Of a stretch of 64,000 nucleotides of DNA, positions 9,922-20,075 are shown in pieces. Made by a program: the position numbers and the translations under genes. Origin of the DNA: Kitagawia praeruptora (lineage: Eukaryota > Streptophyta > Magnoliopsida > Apiales > Apiaceae); assembly GCA_037693485.1 (NCBI GenBank), contig CM075347.1:142737501-142801500 (forward strand). Direction: 5' to 3'. Positions within the stretch are counted from its first letter, which is position 1; every line of letters starts with the position of its first letter. Under the pieces are notes generated by a model that did no database searches, had not been told where the DNA came from, and saw only the letters and a list, made by a program, of their open reading frames with translations.

Positions 9922-11870
9922 GGTAGAGGCAATGATCGAGGAAAAGGTGGGAGAGGCAAGTCTAAGTCGAATTCTAGACCTCCTACAGAGAGAAAGTGCT
10001 ACAAGTGTGGTGAGCCTGGGCATTACAAAGCAAATTGTCCTAATAAAAGGGTTGCTTGGAAGAAGAACAAGAACAACGAGGATACCAGAAAAGTTCAAGA
10101 GAAAGACGAGGTTGGTTACGCTTCAGAGGAAGGGGGTAGTGATGATTTTTATTCTGTCACATGTGAAGGAGAAATCATAAACAAGTGGATTCTCGATTCT
10201 GGTTGCTCTTACCATATGTGTCCAAATCGGAATTGGTTTACAACTTATAGAGGCGTCGAAGGTGGAACCGTAGTGATGGGGAACAACCATGCTGGTAAAA
10301 CGGTAGGACTTGGTTCTATAAGGATTAGGATGCATGATGGAGTGGTAAGAACGTTGACGAATGTGAGACATGTCCCTGAATTGAAGAAAAACCTTATTTC
10401 TATTGGTGCTTTGGATCTTGGTGGGTGTAAAATTGTTACACAAGACGGTGAGATGAAAGTTGTTCGTGGTTCTTTGGTTATGATGAAAGGTATATCTCGA
10501 GGAAATCTTTATGCGCTTTTGGGTACAACGGTGACTGATAGTGTGGCGGTTGTAGCTACTGGCAGTGGTGGAGACCCATGTGAATGCACTAGGTTATGGC
10601 ATAGGCGGCTTGGGCATATGTCGGAGAAAGGTCTAAATTATCTTGGTGAAGAGGGTTTGTTGAAGAAATTGAAAAAGGCTTGCATGGATTTTTGTGAGCA
10701 TTGCGTGTACGGTAAAGCACACCGGGTTCAGTTCAAGGCAAGTAAACATAGAGGCAGAGGTATATTAGACTATGTGCATACGGATGTTTGGGGTCCAGCT
10801 TCAGTCACTTCCAAGGGAGGCTCGAAGTATTTTGTCACTTTTGTTGATGATTATTCTAGGTATGTTTGGTTGTATTTCATGAAACATAAGAATGAGGTAT
10901 TCAACATATTCAAGAAGTGGAAAACAATGGTTATGAACAGAACTGGTAAAAAGTTGAAGACACTGCGATCTGATAACGGTACAGAGTATACAGATGGTGC
11001 TTTCAAGGAGTTTTGTGATCAGGAAGGCATTGTTAGACACTGGACAATCAGAAAAACACCACAGCAGAATGGGGTTGCGGAAAGGCTCAATCGCACGTTG
11101 CGGGAAAAATCAATGTGTATACGATCCTATGCTGGTTTGGGTAAAGAATGGTGGGCGGAGTCAATTAATATAGCTCGCTATATTATCAACCGGTCACCTC
11201 ATGCATATCTAGATGGAGATGTACCTTATAACGTATGGTCTGGAAAACATGCAGATTATGGGAGACTTAGAATTTTTGGTTGCACGGCCTACTACCATGT
11301 TGACGAGGGAAAACTTGATGCGAAGGCCAAGAAGGCTATATTCTTGGGGTATGCAACAGGTACAAAAGGTTATCATCTTTGGTCTATTTATGATTCTAAG
11401 TTCATAATCAGCAGGGATGTTACGTTTGATGAGGACACTATGGTAGCTTCTCCGAAAGCTAAGGTGACTAGTGGTGGTGACATTGAGACTTCTATGTCTC
11501 AAGTGGTAGAGATAGAATCTGTAAGTCATCCAGGTTCTAGTCATGTTCAACAGGAAGATCATCGAGACACTCATGATGATGAGTTTGAATATGAGACTAT
11601 TGAGCAAGAAAATGTTCAGGCACGCGAACAACAACAGTTCGATGAAAGTTTGGCTTCTACTAGGCCAAAACGGGCATACAAACAAGTTCAAAAGCTTGGG
11701 TCATATAAGCCTTTGAAACACTACGGGCAGGTTAATGCAGTAGAGTATGCACTCTCGGTGGAGGATGATGCTGAGCCTATTTCCTTCAAAGAAGCTATTC
11801 AGAATTGTAATAGTGAGAGTTGGTTGGCAGCGAAGGAAGGAGAGATGGAGTCTCTGGAAAAGAAATAAAC
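9922..11870 (+). pseudogene. Copia zinc knuckle-protease-integrase (pol 5' part)
   Basis: In one frame the order is as follows. The Gag zinc knuckle CYKCGEPGHYKANC is at about 9997-10038. The aspartic protease active site WILDSGCSYHMC has its Asp at ~10195. The GAG-pre-integrase motif is LWHRRLGHMSEKGL. The integrase has its zinc-binding His/Cys residues and a DDE core seen as HTDVWGP, LRSDNGTEY and NGVAERLNRT. The frame ends PISFKEAIQ...EMESLEKK with a TAA just before the expected TWDLV start of reverse transcriptase. One base change around AAATAAACT accounts for the stop. After the Harbinger insertion only TWDLVSLPAG is recognisable, then 3' untranslated sequence, so RT and RNase H are deleted. 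Confidence 0.9.
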
Positions 11871-11880
11871 TTGGGATTTA

Positions 11881-13264
11881 GGGCCTGTTTGGATTGAGGG
11901 TTGGGGAGGGATGGGTTGGGTTGGGTTAGAATGGGATGGGTTAGGTTGGGAAGGGATGAGTTGGGTTGAACCCTTACCATGTTTGGATGTAAGGGTTGAG
12001 TAATGAAGGGTTCAACCCTTACCTTATTTGGATGGAGGATTAGGTTGAGAAGGGTTATAATATAATTAATTATTATTTTTTTGGGAAAAAATATTTTCAA
12101 ATCAATATTTTCGAAAAAAATATTTCGGAATCAATATTTCGGGAAAAAAAAATTTCCGAACCAATATTTCGGAAAAAAATATTTCCGAACAAATATTTCG
12201 GAAAAAAATATTTCTGGATCAGTATTTTAGGAAAAAATATTACCGAACCAATATTTCTGAAAAAAATATTTCTGAACGAATATTTTGGAAAAAATATTTC
12301 CGAAAAAAATATTTCCGAAAAATTGGTTCGGAAAAAAATATTTCGGAAATATTGGTTCGAAAAAAAATATTTCGGAAATATTGGTTCGGAAAAAAATATT
12401 TCCGAAATATTGGTTCCGAAAAAAATATTTCCGAAATATTGGTTCGGGAAAAAATATTTCGGAAATATTGGTTCCGAAAAAAATATTTCCGAAATATTGG
12501 TTCGGAAAAAAATATTTCCGAAATATTGGTTCGGAAAAAAATATTTCGGAAATATTGGTTCCGAAAAAAATATTTCCGAAATATTGGTTCAGAAATATTT
12601 TTTTCCGAAATATTGGTTCGGAAAAAAATATTTCGGAAATATTGGTTCCGAAAAAAATATTTCCGAAATATTGGTTCGGAAATATTTTTTACCGAAATAT
12701 TGGTTCGGAAATATTTTTTCCTGAAATAGTGATCCAGAAATATTTTTTCCCAAAATTTTGGTTCGGAAATATTTTTTTTCAGAAATATTGGTTCAGAAAT
12801 ATTTTTTCCCGAAATATTGGTTCGAAAATATTTTTTCCCGAAATATTGGTTTGAAAATTTTTTTTTCCGAAATATTGGTTCGAAAATATTTTTTCCCGAA
12901 ATATTGGTTCCGAAATATTTTTCCCGAAATATTGGTTCCGAAATATTTTTCCCGAAATATTGGTTCGAAAATATTTTTTCCTGAAATATTGGTTCGGAAA
13001 TATTTTTTTCATAAATACTGATCCAGAAATATTTTTTTATTGTTGTTATTTATTAGGAAATATTTTTTTAACCATGTCCAACACCCCAAATCGGGGTGTT
13101 GAAATGCTCCCTCATTTACATTATATTAGAACCCTCTCCTAACCCCTCACCAACCACTATAAACCCAACCCTCCATTTTAAATTTCTATCCAAACAAGGG
13201 TTGTCAAATTTGAACCCCTCCCAACCCAACCCATCCCTCCCCAACCCCCGATCCAAACAGGCCC
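11881..13264. mobile_element. PIF/Harbinger (Tourist-like) element with TTA target duplication
   Basis: The termini GGGCCTGTTTGGATTG and CGATCCAAACAGGCCC are near-perfect inverted repeats, flanked by TTA at 11878-11880 and 13265-13267, the standard PIF/Harbinger target duplication. Subterminal stretches are GGGTTGGG-rich on the left and CCCAACCC-rich on the right. There is no transposase. The interior is an AT-rich repeat array. It is inserted in the copia pol reading frame. Confidence 0.85.
12080..13045. repeat. Palindromic ~29-bp tandem array within the Harbinger element
   Basis: About 30 tandem units combine GGTTCGGAAA, AAATATTTC and CGAAATATT. Each unit is close to self-complementary. 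The motif TTCGGAAAAAAATATTTC dominates on the left half and GAAATATTTTTTCC on the right, so the array as a whole also reads roughly as an inverted repeat. The long open frames here (for example 12285-12854) are products of the 3n-compatible repeat and are not genes. Confidence 0.88.
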
Positions 13265-13535
13265 TTAGTCTCATTGCCTGCAGGGAGCAAGTTTCAACAT
13301 TGTTTGGACTTGCTAAATATCATCCGGTGTTGATTGCCCTTCGGGGCGGTGTTGGGGTGAGGTGGAGATTTCACCACATGGTGTGAACTACGGTGGCTTG
13401 ATTCCGGTTAAGGGTACGTAGGCAGCTATGGTAATATGGCGCAGTCGGTTGGGGTTTACATATCAAGGCTTTCATGGTATTCTCAGTGTTCGTCCATAAT
13501 TTGAGGTTTATCAAATGATGTACGAGGTGGAGAAT

Positions 13536-14111
13536 TGTGAGATTGAAAGGTTGGGCTAGTTTTTTGGTGCTAATGTGAAAAATTTGAAGAAATTTTTCTA
13601 GTTGCGTTAGCTGTTTTGTTTTTGCGTTTCCCGGAGTTCCAACGGTCGGATCACCCTAAATTTTGGACAGCGTCTTCCTTACTCGTATATCTAAATTCTG
13701 AACGGTGGAGATGGATTTTGAGGTGCAGAAGGCATGTTAATTGAGGTATGGGCAGAAGTTTTTGCACCACGGTGTGGATTAAGCTCCCCGTGGTGAGGCG
13801 ATTTGGAGCGGGTATTTTTGGCCCAAAAGTGTTTTTGGGTTAATTCTTAAACTAGGCCCATAGTTAATATGATATGTAAACGGTAGTGAATTAGCTAGGT
13901 TTTAAGGATTGTGATATTGTATACAGAAAACAGAAACGTATCAATATATATATACAAGAAAAAGGCTCTTTCACTTGGCCAACAAATTCCTTCTTCTTTA
14001 TGTGTTTACTTTGATTGTTGTCTTGTTATAGCTTATAACTTGTGGTCGTAGTCTTCTCTTTGGGGTGTTATTCCGCTGCGTCAAGTGTTGTCCCTTGTTT
14101 GGGTCCTAACA
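13536..14111 (+). repeat. 3' LTR of the copia element
   Basis: This is the direct repeat of 8575-9146. It is preceded by the purine-rich GAGGTGGAGAA and followed by GTACC. Relative to the 5' LTR it has an extra (TA)2 and scattered transitions. Confidence 0.93.
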
Positions 14112-14826
14112 GTACCTTCGGTAGGGCTCAACTGGAGCAATTATGCTAGTGACTGGTGTAGTCAAATCAAGTTTAGATCGTTTCATAAATAATTAGAGTT
14201 CATTCCTACGTCCAGAACAATTTGTGACTGAGAATGAGTACCGACCCCTGAGGCCATGAAGGTTTACAGCAATATACTTACATTTGATCAATAAAATGCT
14301 TGATACTTGATGGTATCTTAATATGATATAGCCACATATCAAGTTAACACTAATGTTTCATTTATCAAAAAAAAAATGGTCATGACTTCAGACATTTCAG
14401 AATTAAACAATTTTTCAACATACACAGTAACTCGAGATCAAGTTGAATTGAATCCAAATAAAACCATTCGAGTTCAAATACCAGTACCACTCACTTAAAT
14501 TAGCTCCAAACCTCTAACTAAACAACATTTTGGAAAAGATTCCAGCTAATGCAATGTTCTTAACTAGTCATAGACAAACTTATTACCCAGGATCTTTTTA
14601 GCGGCATGTCTTGTTAGTACATTTGCACATTCGGACACTTACGATAAAACGTGGGAGCCAATATTATAGCAGTCTCCACTAGATGATGTGTTGCTTTTTT
14701 TTTTTTGATAGAAATACTGTTTAATTATGGGAATCTTTTCATCTGCTTATTAATACTAGACTTCGCTTCACTTCTAATGCATTCACCAACTAGATAGGTT
14801 TATCACAGCCTTGAATTATATACTCA
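14112..14826 (+). promoter_or_regulatory. Upstream region of BURP copy B
   Basis: This is ancestral 5' flank. TAGGGCTCAACTGGAGCAATTATG matches 53040-53065 upstream of copy C. The last ~60 bp before the ATG (CACTTCTAATGCATTCACC) are nearly the same in copies B and C and probably contain the core promoter and 5' leader. No confident TATA box is assigned. Most of the centre (14200-14700) is AT-rich with nothing recognised. Confidence 0.5.
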
Positions 14827-15487
14827 ATGGAGTTCATTCTCTTCCGTTTCTTTGCACTTCTTTCTGTAAGTTGCTTCCATCACCAATTTCTGGGAATCCA
14901 CTCTTAAGTTCAATTAATTTCCAAGATTACCGATATTGCCAGTTCTCCTACTAACTATTTTAACCTACCAAAATTCGGAATTCATTAAATAAATTTCTTC
15001 TACAAGTAAACTGTATATAAATTTCCTAAATTACGAATAATATTCACTAATAATTCATATATGACAAGCTAGTTTTTAAGCCAGATATGCTTGTATTGAA
15101 TCGCACACACATATATAAATCTGTATGTTTGTGAGCTTCCATGTTGAAAAAATTCTTGAATTTGACTCTCTATATGATCATGCTGCAGGTAGCATTTGTG
15201 GCAAGCCATAGAGCTCTAACTTTTGAAGATTACTGGAGATCAGTTTTTCCAAACACTCCCATGCCTAAATCCATTAGCGAACTTCTTCAATCTCCTGGTT
15301 AGTGAACTCTCTAAATTTCATCTGTACATCAATTCTTCTGGCCTAGCCAAATAATTGTTCCATGTTCCGAAAACTGATTCCTAAACAATTGCTCTGTATA
15401 CCAATTTTTTTTTTTTTTTGACAATTCAAATCAAACTTACAATTTTTAATAAGAACCAAAGGTATAAGGGAATAGGTTATAATATCT

Positions 15488-16031
15488 AGGGATGGGCATT
15501 TCATCCATCCCGCTCGATCCCGATCCGATCCCCGTCCCGTTCGGGTCGGGGATTCGGGAAATTTTTCGGGTTCGGGGCGGGGAGCGGGGAATATTTTAAA
15601 AATAATTTGGGGATCGGGGCGGGGCGGGGCAGGGCGGGGTCGGGGATTAGGGGATCCCCGATTTTATTTTTAATATATATATAATTAAATTATTATAATT
15701 AAAATTTTTTTTGTGTATTATAAGTGCTTAAAATTTTTAATTCATATCATATATTCAAAAGTTTAATAGTAAAATTTAATTTAATTATATTTTTTAGTAC
15801 AAAGAAAAATTAATTCAAAATATTTTTAAAAATGGGTCATTGAATTTAAAATATATATTATATATCATAATTTAGCAATTTATTATTTTTATGAAATTTG
15901 TTAGAAAATGTATTAAATTTATTTTTTTAATAAAAAATAAAAATCCCCGATTCCCCGTGGGGATCCTCGTTCCCCGTTCTGGGCGGGGATCAGGCATCAA
16001 AATATTCCCCGTTCGAGCATAATATTCCCAT
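15488..16031. repeat. G/C-rich-ended repeat insertion in BURP-B intron 2
   Basis: A block starting GGGATGGGCATTTCATCC has long GGGGCGGGGC-type runs at 15530-15655, an AT-rich centre, then CCCCGTTCTGGGCGGGG near 15975. It resembles dispersed plant repeats with a GGGGATGGGCA-type head, but the ends and target duplication are not clear. It enlarges intron 2 to ~770 bp. Confidence 0.5.
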
Positions 16032-16811
16032 GTATATTATTAATAATATCCGAGTACCTTTGATACACAGAATGGGTGGATGATAAAAGTAAGGTTTATA
16101 ACCTGAAAGTCAAATCAAACCAAGCTTACATTTCTGCTGCTTTTACGGATCAGCACACCGGCATAGGTGGTGTAGCAGTCAAGTCGGGAAACAAAGGAAA
16201 ACCGGTTTACGATGGAGTCAATCCAGGCCAAAGCCCATTCGACTACCTGTATGTTGTCTCTGCAGCTCAGCTGCATGATAATCCCAATGTAATCGTGTTT
16301 TTTCTAGAAAATGATTTACACCAATTAAGGAACAAAAATGAATCTACATTTTACCAAGCCCACTACTCCAACAGCTTTCTTGGCTCGAAAAGATGCCGAG
16401 TCCATTCCATTCTCGTCGAATAAATTACCAGAAATATTTAAAAAGTTCTATGTGATACAGAAAACATTGGAATCTGAAACAATTAAACAGATACTCAGTG
16501 AATGCGAAGCTCCAAGTATCAAAGGCGAAGAGAAGTACTGCGCAACATCACTAGAGAATATGATCGATTTCTCGACTTCTAAATTGGGGAAAAAAGTGAA
16601 TGCAGTGTCAACAGTTGTTGAAAAAGAGAGTGAAATGCAGAAGTATAGAATTCTTGGATTAAAAAAATTGGGAGAAAAAGCTGTGATTTGCCACAAGCAA
16701 AACTATGCATATGCTGTGTTTTATTGCCACAAGACAGACAATGTCAAGGCATATACAATTTCACTTGCTGGAAATGATGGAACAAAAGTGAAAGCAGCAG
16801 CTATTTGTCAC

Positions 16812-17002
16812 GGAAAATGCTAGACTTACAGAAATTTTCACAAAAAGTTTTACAGAATGGTGGGTGTTTTAATTTAATTGGCTATAACTTAATGGGCCCC
16901 CTGCATTCACATCAATATCAACCAATAAAAATCTACATTAGTGGAATCCAGCTCATTCTGTGAAAAAATTCTGTAACCAATTCTGTGCACCTAGCATTAC
17001 TC
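16812..17002. mobile_element. 191-bp Mutator-like MITE inserted in BURP-B exon 3
   Basis: The ends GGAAAATGCTAG and CTAGCATTACTC are inverted repeats. ATTTGTCAC flanks both sides exactly (16803-16811 and 17003-17011), a 9-bp target duplication typical of Mutator-like elements. Excising it in silico rejoins ICH-TD exactly as in copy A. An element of the same length and ends lies at 18142-18332. Confidence 0.9.
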
Positions 17003-17131
17003 ATTTGTCACATAGATACTTCCTCTTGGAATCCAAAACATTTGGCATTTCAGGTGCTCAGTGTTAAGCCTAGAAGTGTTCCAGTTTGCCATTTTCTTAC
17101 CGAGGATCATGTCGTTTGGGTTCCATATTAA

Positions 17132-17555
17132 GTGTTACTGCTGGATTTCGTTACAAGCTCTTTTTTCGAATGGTTTACAATCTTGAAGGAATAATGGGCG
17201 TTGTCCTTAAATATGTAAAACTTATATTACCATAATACCATGTTCTTAGTAAATAATATAAGAATGTTTCTACACTTTTTTATGTTTAATAACAGAAAAA
17301 GTTGGACTTGTATGTTAAAAAGAATAGAGAGAAATAATGCAATAAGTACGTAAATCTGTCCATTAAAAGTTTGTGTGAGCCTCTAAGCCGAAAAGCATCG
17401 ACAGTGGAAGTTATTAATTAAAGGAGTCATCAAATGTTGGTGATACGTTGTTTTTATGTTTTTGAGAATGGGATTCCGTTGTTTTCATGTTTTTGAGAAT
17501 GGGATTCCGTCCTGAATTCTGATAGATGATTGTTATAACATATTTTATCGTATTA
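17132..17555 (+). other. 3' flank of BURP copy B, no gene
   Basis: This matches 961-1110 and 1545-1700 downstream of copy A. It includes a local ~30-bp duplication around TTGAGAATGGGATTCCG (17460-17510). Confidence 0.6.
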
Positions 17556-18125
17556 TTAAAAAGACATACGGCATCTACAAAAGTAATTGAGTCGAACAAA
17601 CCGTAAAAAGATACAATCGTAAATTAATCCAGTCTTCTTAGATCTCTTGGATATACCATCAAGTGATTTGTTGAAACTCATATATGTACATATACCCGAT
17701 TTTCCACATCTGATTTGAGCTATCGACCATAAATGCAATCCCATAAAAACTTTCATCGCTAAATCAAAACCTTGTAAATCTCGCAGATCTAACATCCCAG
17801 ACATGAATTCACTGCAAAACAAATAAAAAACACACAAAACTCTTACAAGGAGAGAATAAACAAAATCGAAACAAATTGGGAACAAACTCAACAAAGAACA
17901 TATTTAAAATAAACAAAAATCTAACATAAGCCTCGATTTTATTGAAACAGGAAAAACGAAAATTTAGAAGAATGGATGGAGGGTCGGAGGAAGATTAGAA
18001 AGGAATGAGACTTTAAACTTTAAACGGAGAAGGAGGAGGCAAATCGAAAGAAATTGAGGGGACGACTATAATGGAAATTAAAGGAGAATTAGGGGCGGCG
18101 AATATTGACTTTTATCGACTCTCAT
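17556..18125 (-). mobile_element. ~570-bp insertion with 10-bp target duplication (possible Pack-MULE or retroposed fragment)
   Basis: TATCGTATTA occurs at 17546-17555 and again at 18126-18135, while the paralogous flank of copy A (about 1690-1720) has the site once and lacks the insert. No clear terminal inverted repeat is visible. The minus strand looks like a gene 5' region: C/T-rich leader, possible intron ending TTTGCAG, then a short open stretch MSGMLDLRDLQGFDLAMK that is not recognised. It could be a captured gene fragment or a retroposed copy. Confidence 0.5.
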
Positions 18126-18141
18126 TATCGTATTAATTTAT

Positions 18142-18332
18142 GAAAAATGCTAGATGTACCAAATTGGGTACCAAAAATTGTTACAAAATGACGTGACATT
18201 GTTTTGATTGGTCGTAATTGTAATGGACCCGTCAGGATCATCCAATTAAAACATCCCAAAATGCCAAGTAATTAGTATCATGTCATTTGGTAACAAATTT
18301 TGGTATCGAATTTGGTACCTTTAGCACTACTC
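18142..18332. mobile_element. 191-bp Mutator-like MITE, second copy
   Basis: The ends GAAAAATGCTAG and GCACTACTC, with the inner palindromic pair CCAAATTGGGTACC / GGTATCGAATTTGGTACC, are inverted. TTAATTTAT flanks both sides exactly (18133-18141 and 18333-18341), a 9-bp duplication. Length and terminal sequence match the element in BURP copy B. Confidence 0.88.
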
Positions 18333-18491
18333 TTAATTTATTATCAACAATAAAAAGTATTACCTATTTTAATATTTTTATTATTTGTGAATACATGAAT
18401 TAATAACAATCATGGAGCCGATATTCCGTAGAATCATATCATTACTATTTTGTTTACTTAATTACTTGTAGATAAAATTAAACTGAACTAT

Positions 18492-19205
18492 TAGGGATGT
18501 GAATCAGGTCGGATAGGCTCGGATATGGTAATATCCATATCCAAACCCGAAATTTTTTATCCTACTAGAACCTGATTCGAACCCGAAAAATACCCAAAAA
18601 TTAATATCAAAATCCGATCCAACGGATTTCGGATCGGATTCAGATATACCCGAAACCCGGAATTTTTTGGATGCCGAAATTTCCCGAAACCCGAAATTTG
18701 ATAACATTACATCATTAACAATTAAATTACTACATATCACATTAAATGTGGGCATCGAGTTTAAGATCGAAAAATATCAGATTTCTGACTTATTTGCTCG
18801 TCGCCATCGATTTTATATAACCCATCTCAAGAACTCTCGAAGAAGAAATGACACGATTTAAGATAAAGACTACGAAATCTAAAGTATCTACTCTCGATTT
18901 AATAGATACAGTCTATCAATTGACATTATCGGAGATATTCTTCCTAGTTCACCGAATTTTTAATCCATCAAAGAGAGAAAATGAGAGAGACGCAGAGAAA
19001 CAAGAGAGAGACGCAGCCACTCAACAAAAATGAAAACACACAAGTATGAATATTGCTTGAGTGTTGTGTAATGTGTATACATATGAAAAGAAACCAACGA
19101 TCAGGATCGTAGGGCTTTTAGAGTGAATATCTAAGATTGCTCCGGGTTATAACAATGGGTCGGGTTGGGTTAATAAAAACGGGTAGGATGCATGATTGCA
19201 TACTA
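18492..19205. repeat. Dispersed repeat with CCCGAA/TTCGGG-rich head
   Basis: It begins TTAGGGATGTGAATCAGG and continues with many ACCCGAAA and CGGATC motifs (18520-18710), a common form of plant dispersed repeat. It starts exactly where homology to the BURP 5' flank stops. GAACTA precedes it (18486-18491) and recurs at 30224-30229 where that homology resumes. No gene is supported. Confidence 0.45.
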
Positions 19206-19727
19206 CTCTATACTACTCCCTCTGTCCCCATTTGTTTGAGCTTCTTTGACTTTCACGGAGATTAAGAAAATTATAGTTGACTTGTTAAAAAATGAGTAAA
19301 GTTAGATGAAAAGTGGTTTAAGTGGTGGGACCTATAAATATTTAATAATAGATTTGAGATAGTGGGTGTAATAGTGTTTTATATTATAGATTTGAGATAG
19401 TGCACTACACCATATATGGCCTATTGCAACACCAATATGTATAAGTGTTACAAAAAGTGTTACAATAGACACAAAACTTGGTAGTCTATTGCAATATTTT
19501 TTATAGTGTTGCAAGAAATACCAAAAGTGTTGCAAGGAAAATGATAATTTTGACATTTTATAACAATTGTAACACTTTTCGCACTTTTTAAAAAATGTTA
19601 CAATACACTACCAAAATTATAAGCGGGCTATTTTAATTTTTTGTTCCCGGGCTTCCCAAAATTTTTTTCCTGCCAAAAATATTATTACAGAGACGAAGTA
19701 ATGTTTTATTACATAAAAAACAAGAAA

Positions 19728-19990
19728 CCTCTCTCTCTTATCTCTCTCTCACAGACCTCTCTCTCTCTCTCTCTCGACCATCTCTCAGATCTCACCATCT
19801 CTCGTCTCTCTCGACCTCACTCTCGAGTCTCGACCATGTCTCCCTCTCTCATCTCTCTCACTCATCTGTCTCACTAATCTCTCACTCCTCTCTCTCCGTC
19901 ACTCTCTCAGATCTGACTCATCTCTCTCGACCTCACCGGACTCTCTCGACCATCTCTCTCACTCATCTCTCTCACTAATTTCTTACACCT
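19728..19990 (+). repeat. CT-rich microsatellite-like tract
   Basis: Long runs of CTCTCT interrupted by GACC and CACT lie just upstream of the captured EHD exons. They could be part of a captured 5' leader or a simple-sequence expansion. They are not coding. Confidence 0.8.
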
Positions 19991-20075
19991 CTCTCAAGCC
20001 CCTAAATCAAACCGCAAAACCCCAAAACCCCAAATCGATTACATCTAGAAAAGTTGGAGTGGACTGTTTCCATAG

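Larger units (their letters stand above)
8575..14111 (+). mobile_element. Ty1/copia LTR retrotransposon, RT/RNase H deleted
   Basis: Two direct LTRs (8575-9146 and 13536-14111) flank gag, protease and integrase sequence. A primer-binding site resembling TGGTATCAGAGC (initiator-Met tRNA type) follows the 5' LTR, and a purine-rich stretch precedes the 3' LTR. GTACA and GTACC flank the element (one mismatch in a 5-bp target duplication). The gene order protease-integrase before reverse transcriptase identifies Ty1/copia. Reverse transcriptase and RNase H are missing apart from the first residues, so the element is non-autonomous. A PIF/Harbinger-like element is inserted at 11881-13264. The LTRs differ at roughly 3% of sites by eye, which suggests a fairly young insertion. 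Confidence 0.93.
14827..17131 (+). pseudogene. BURP-domain RD22-like gene, copy B (frameshifted and MITE-disrupted)
   Basis: Exon 1 is 14827-14865 (MEFILFRFFALLS, a signal-peptide start). Exon 2 is 15189-15297 (from VAFVASHRALTFEDYWRSV to the SELLQSP stretch). Exon 3 starts at 16071 and completes a split codon (EWVDDKS). Exon borders are GT-AG. Exon 3 aligns with copy A, but relative to A it has a 4-nt insertion (TTAA) near 16325 that shifts the frame after FFLENDLHQ. At 16812-17002 a 191-bp MITE splits the codons after AAICH; read in the shifted frame, translation ends at a TAG supplied by the MITE terminus. The displaced last part resumes at 17012 and reaches TAA 17129-17131 (HVVWVPY). The RD22 glycine/valine repeat region is also shorter than in copy A. 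A functional BURP protein is not expected. Confidence 0.88.

Noticed and set aside
12285..13021. Open frames up to 189 aa with KYFxNIGSEKNISEILV repeats
   Set aside because: They are translations of the palindromic ~29-bp array inside the Harbinger-like element. Similar frames open on both strands and in several phases, and nothing resembles a protein domain.
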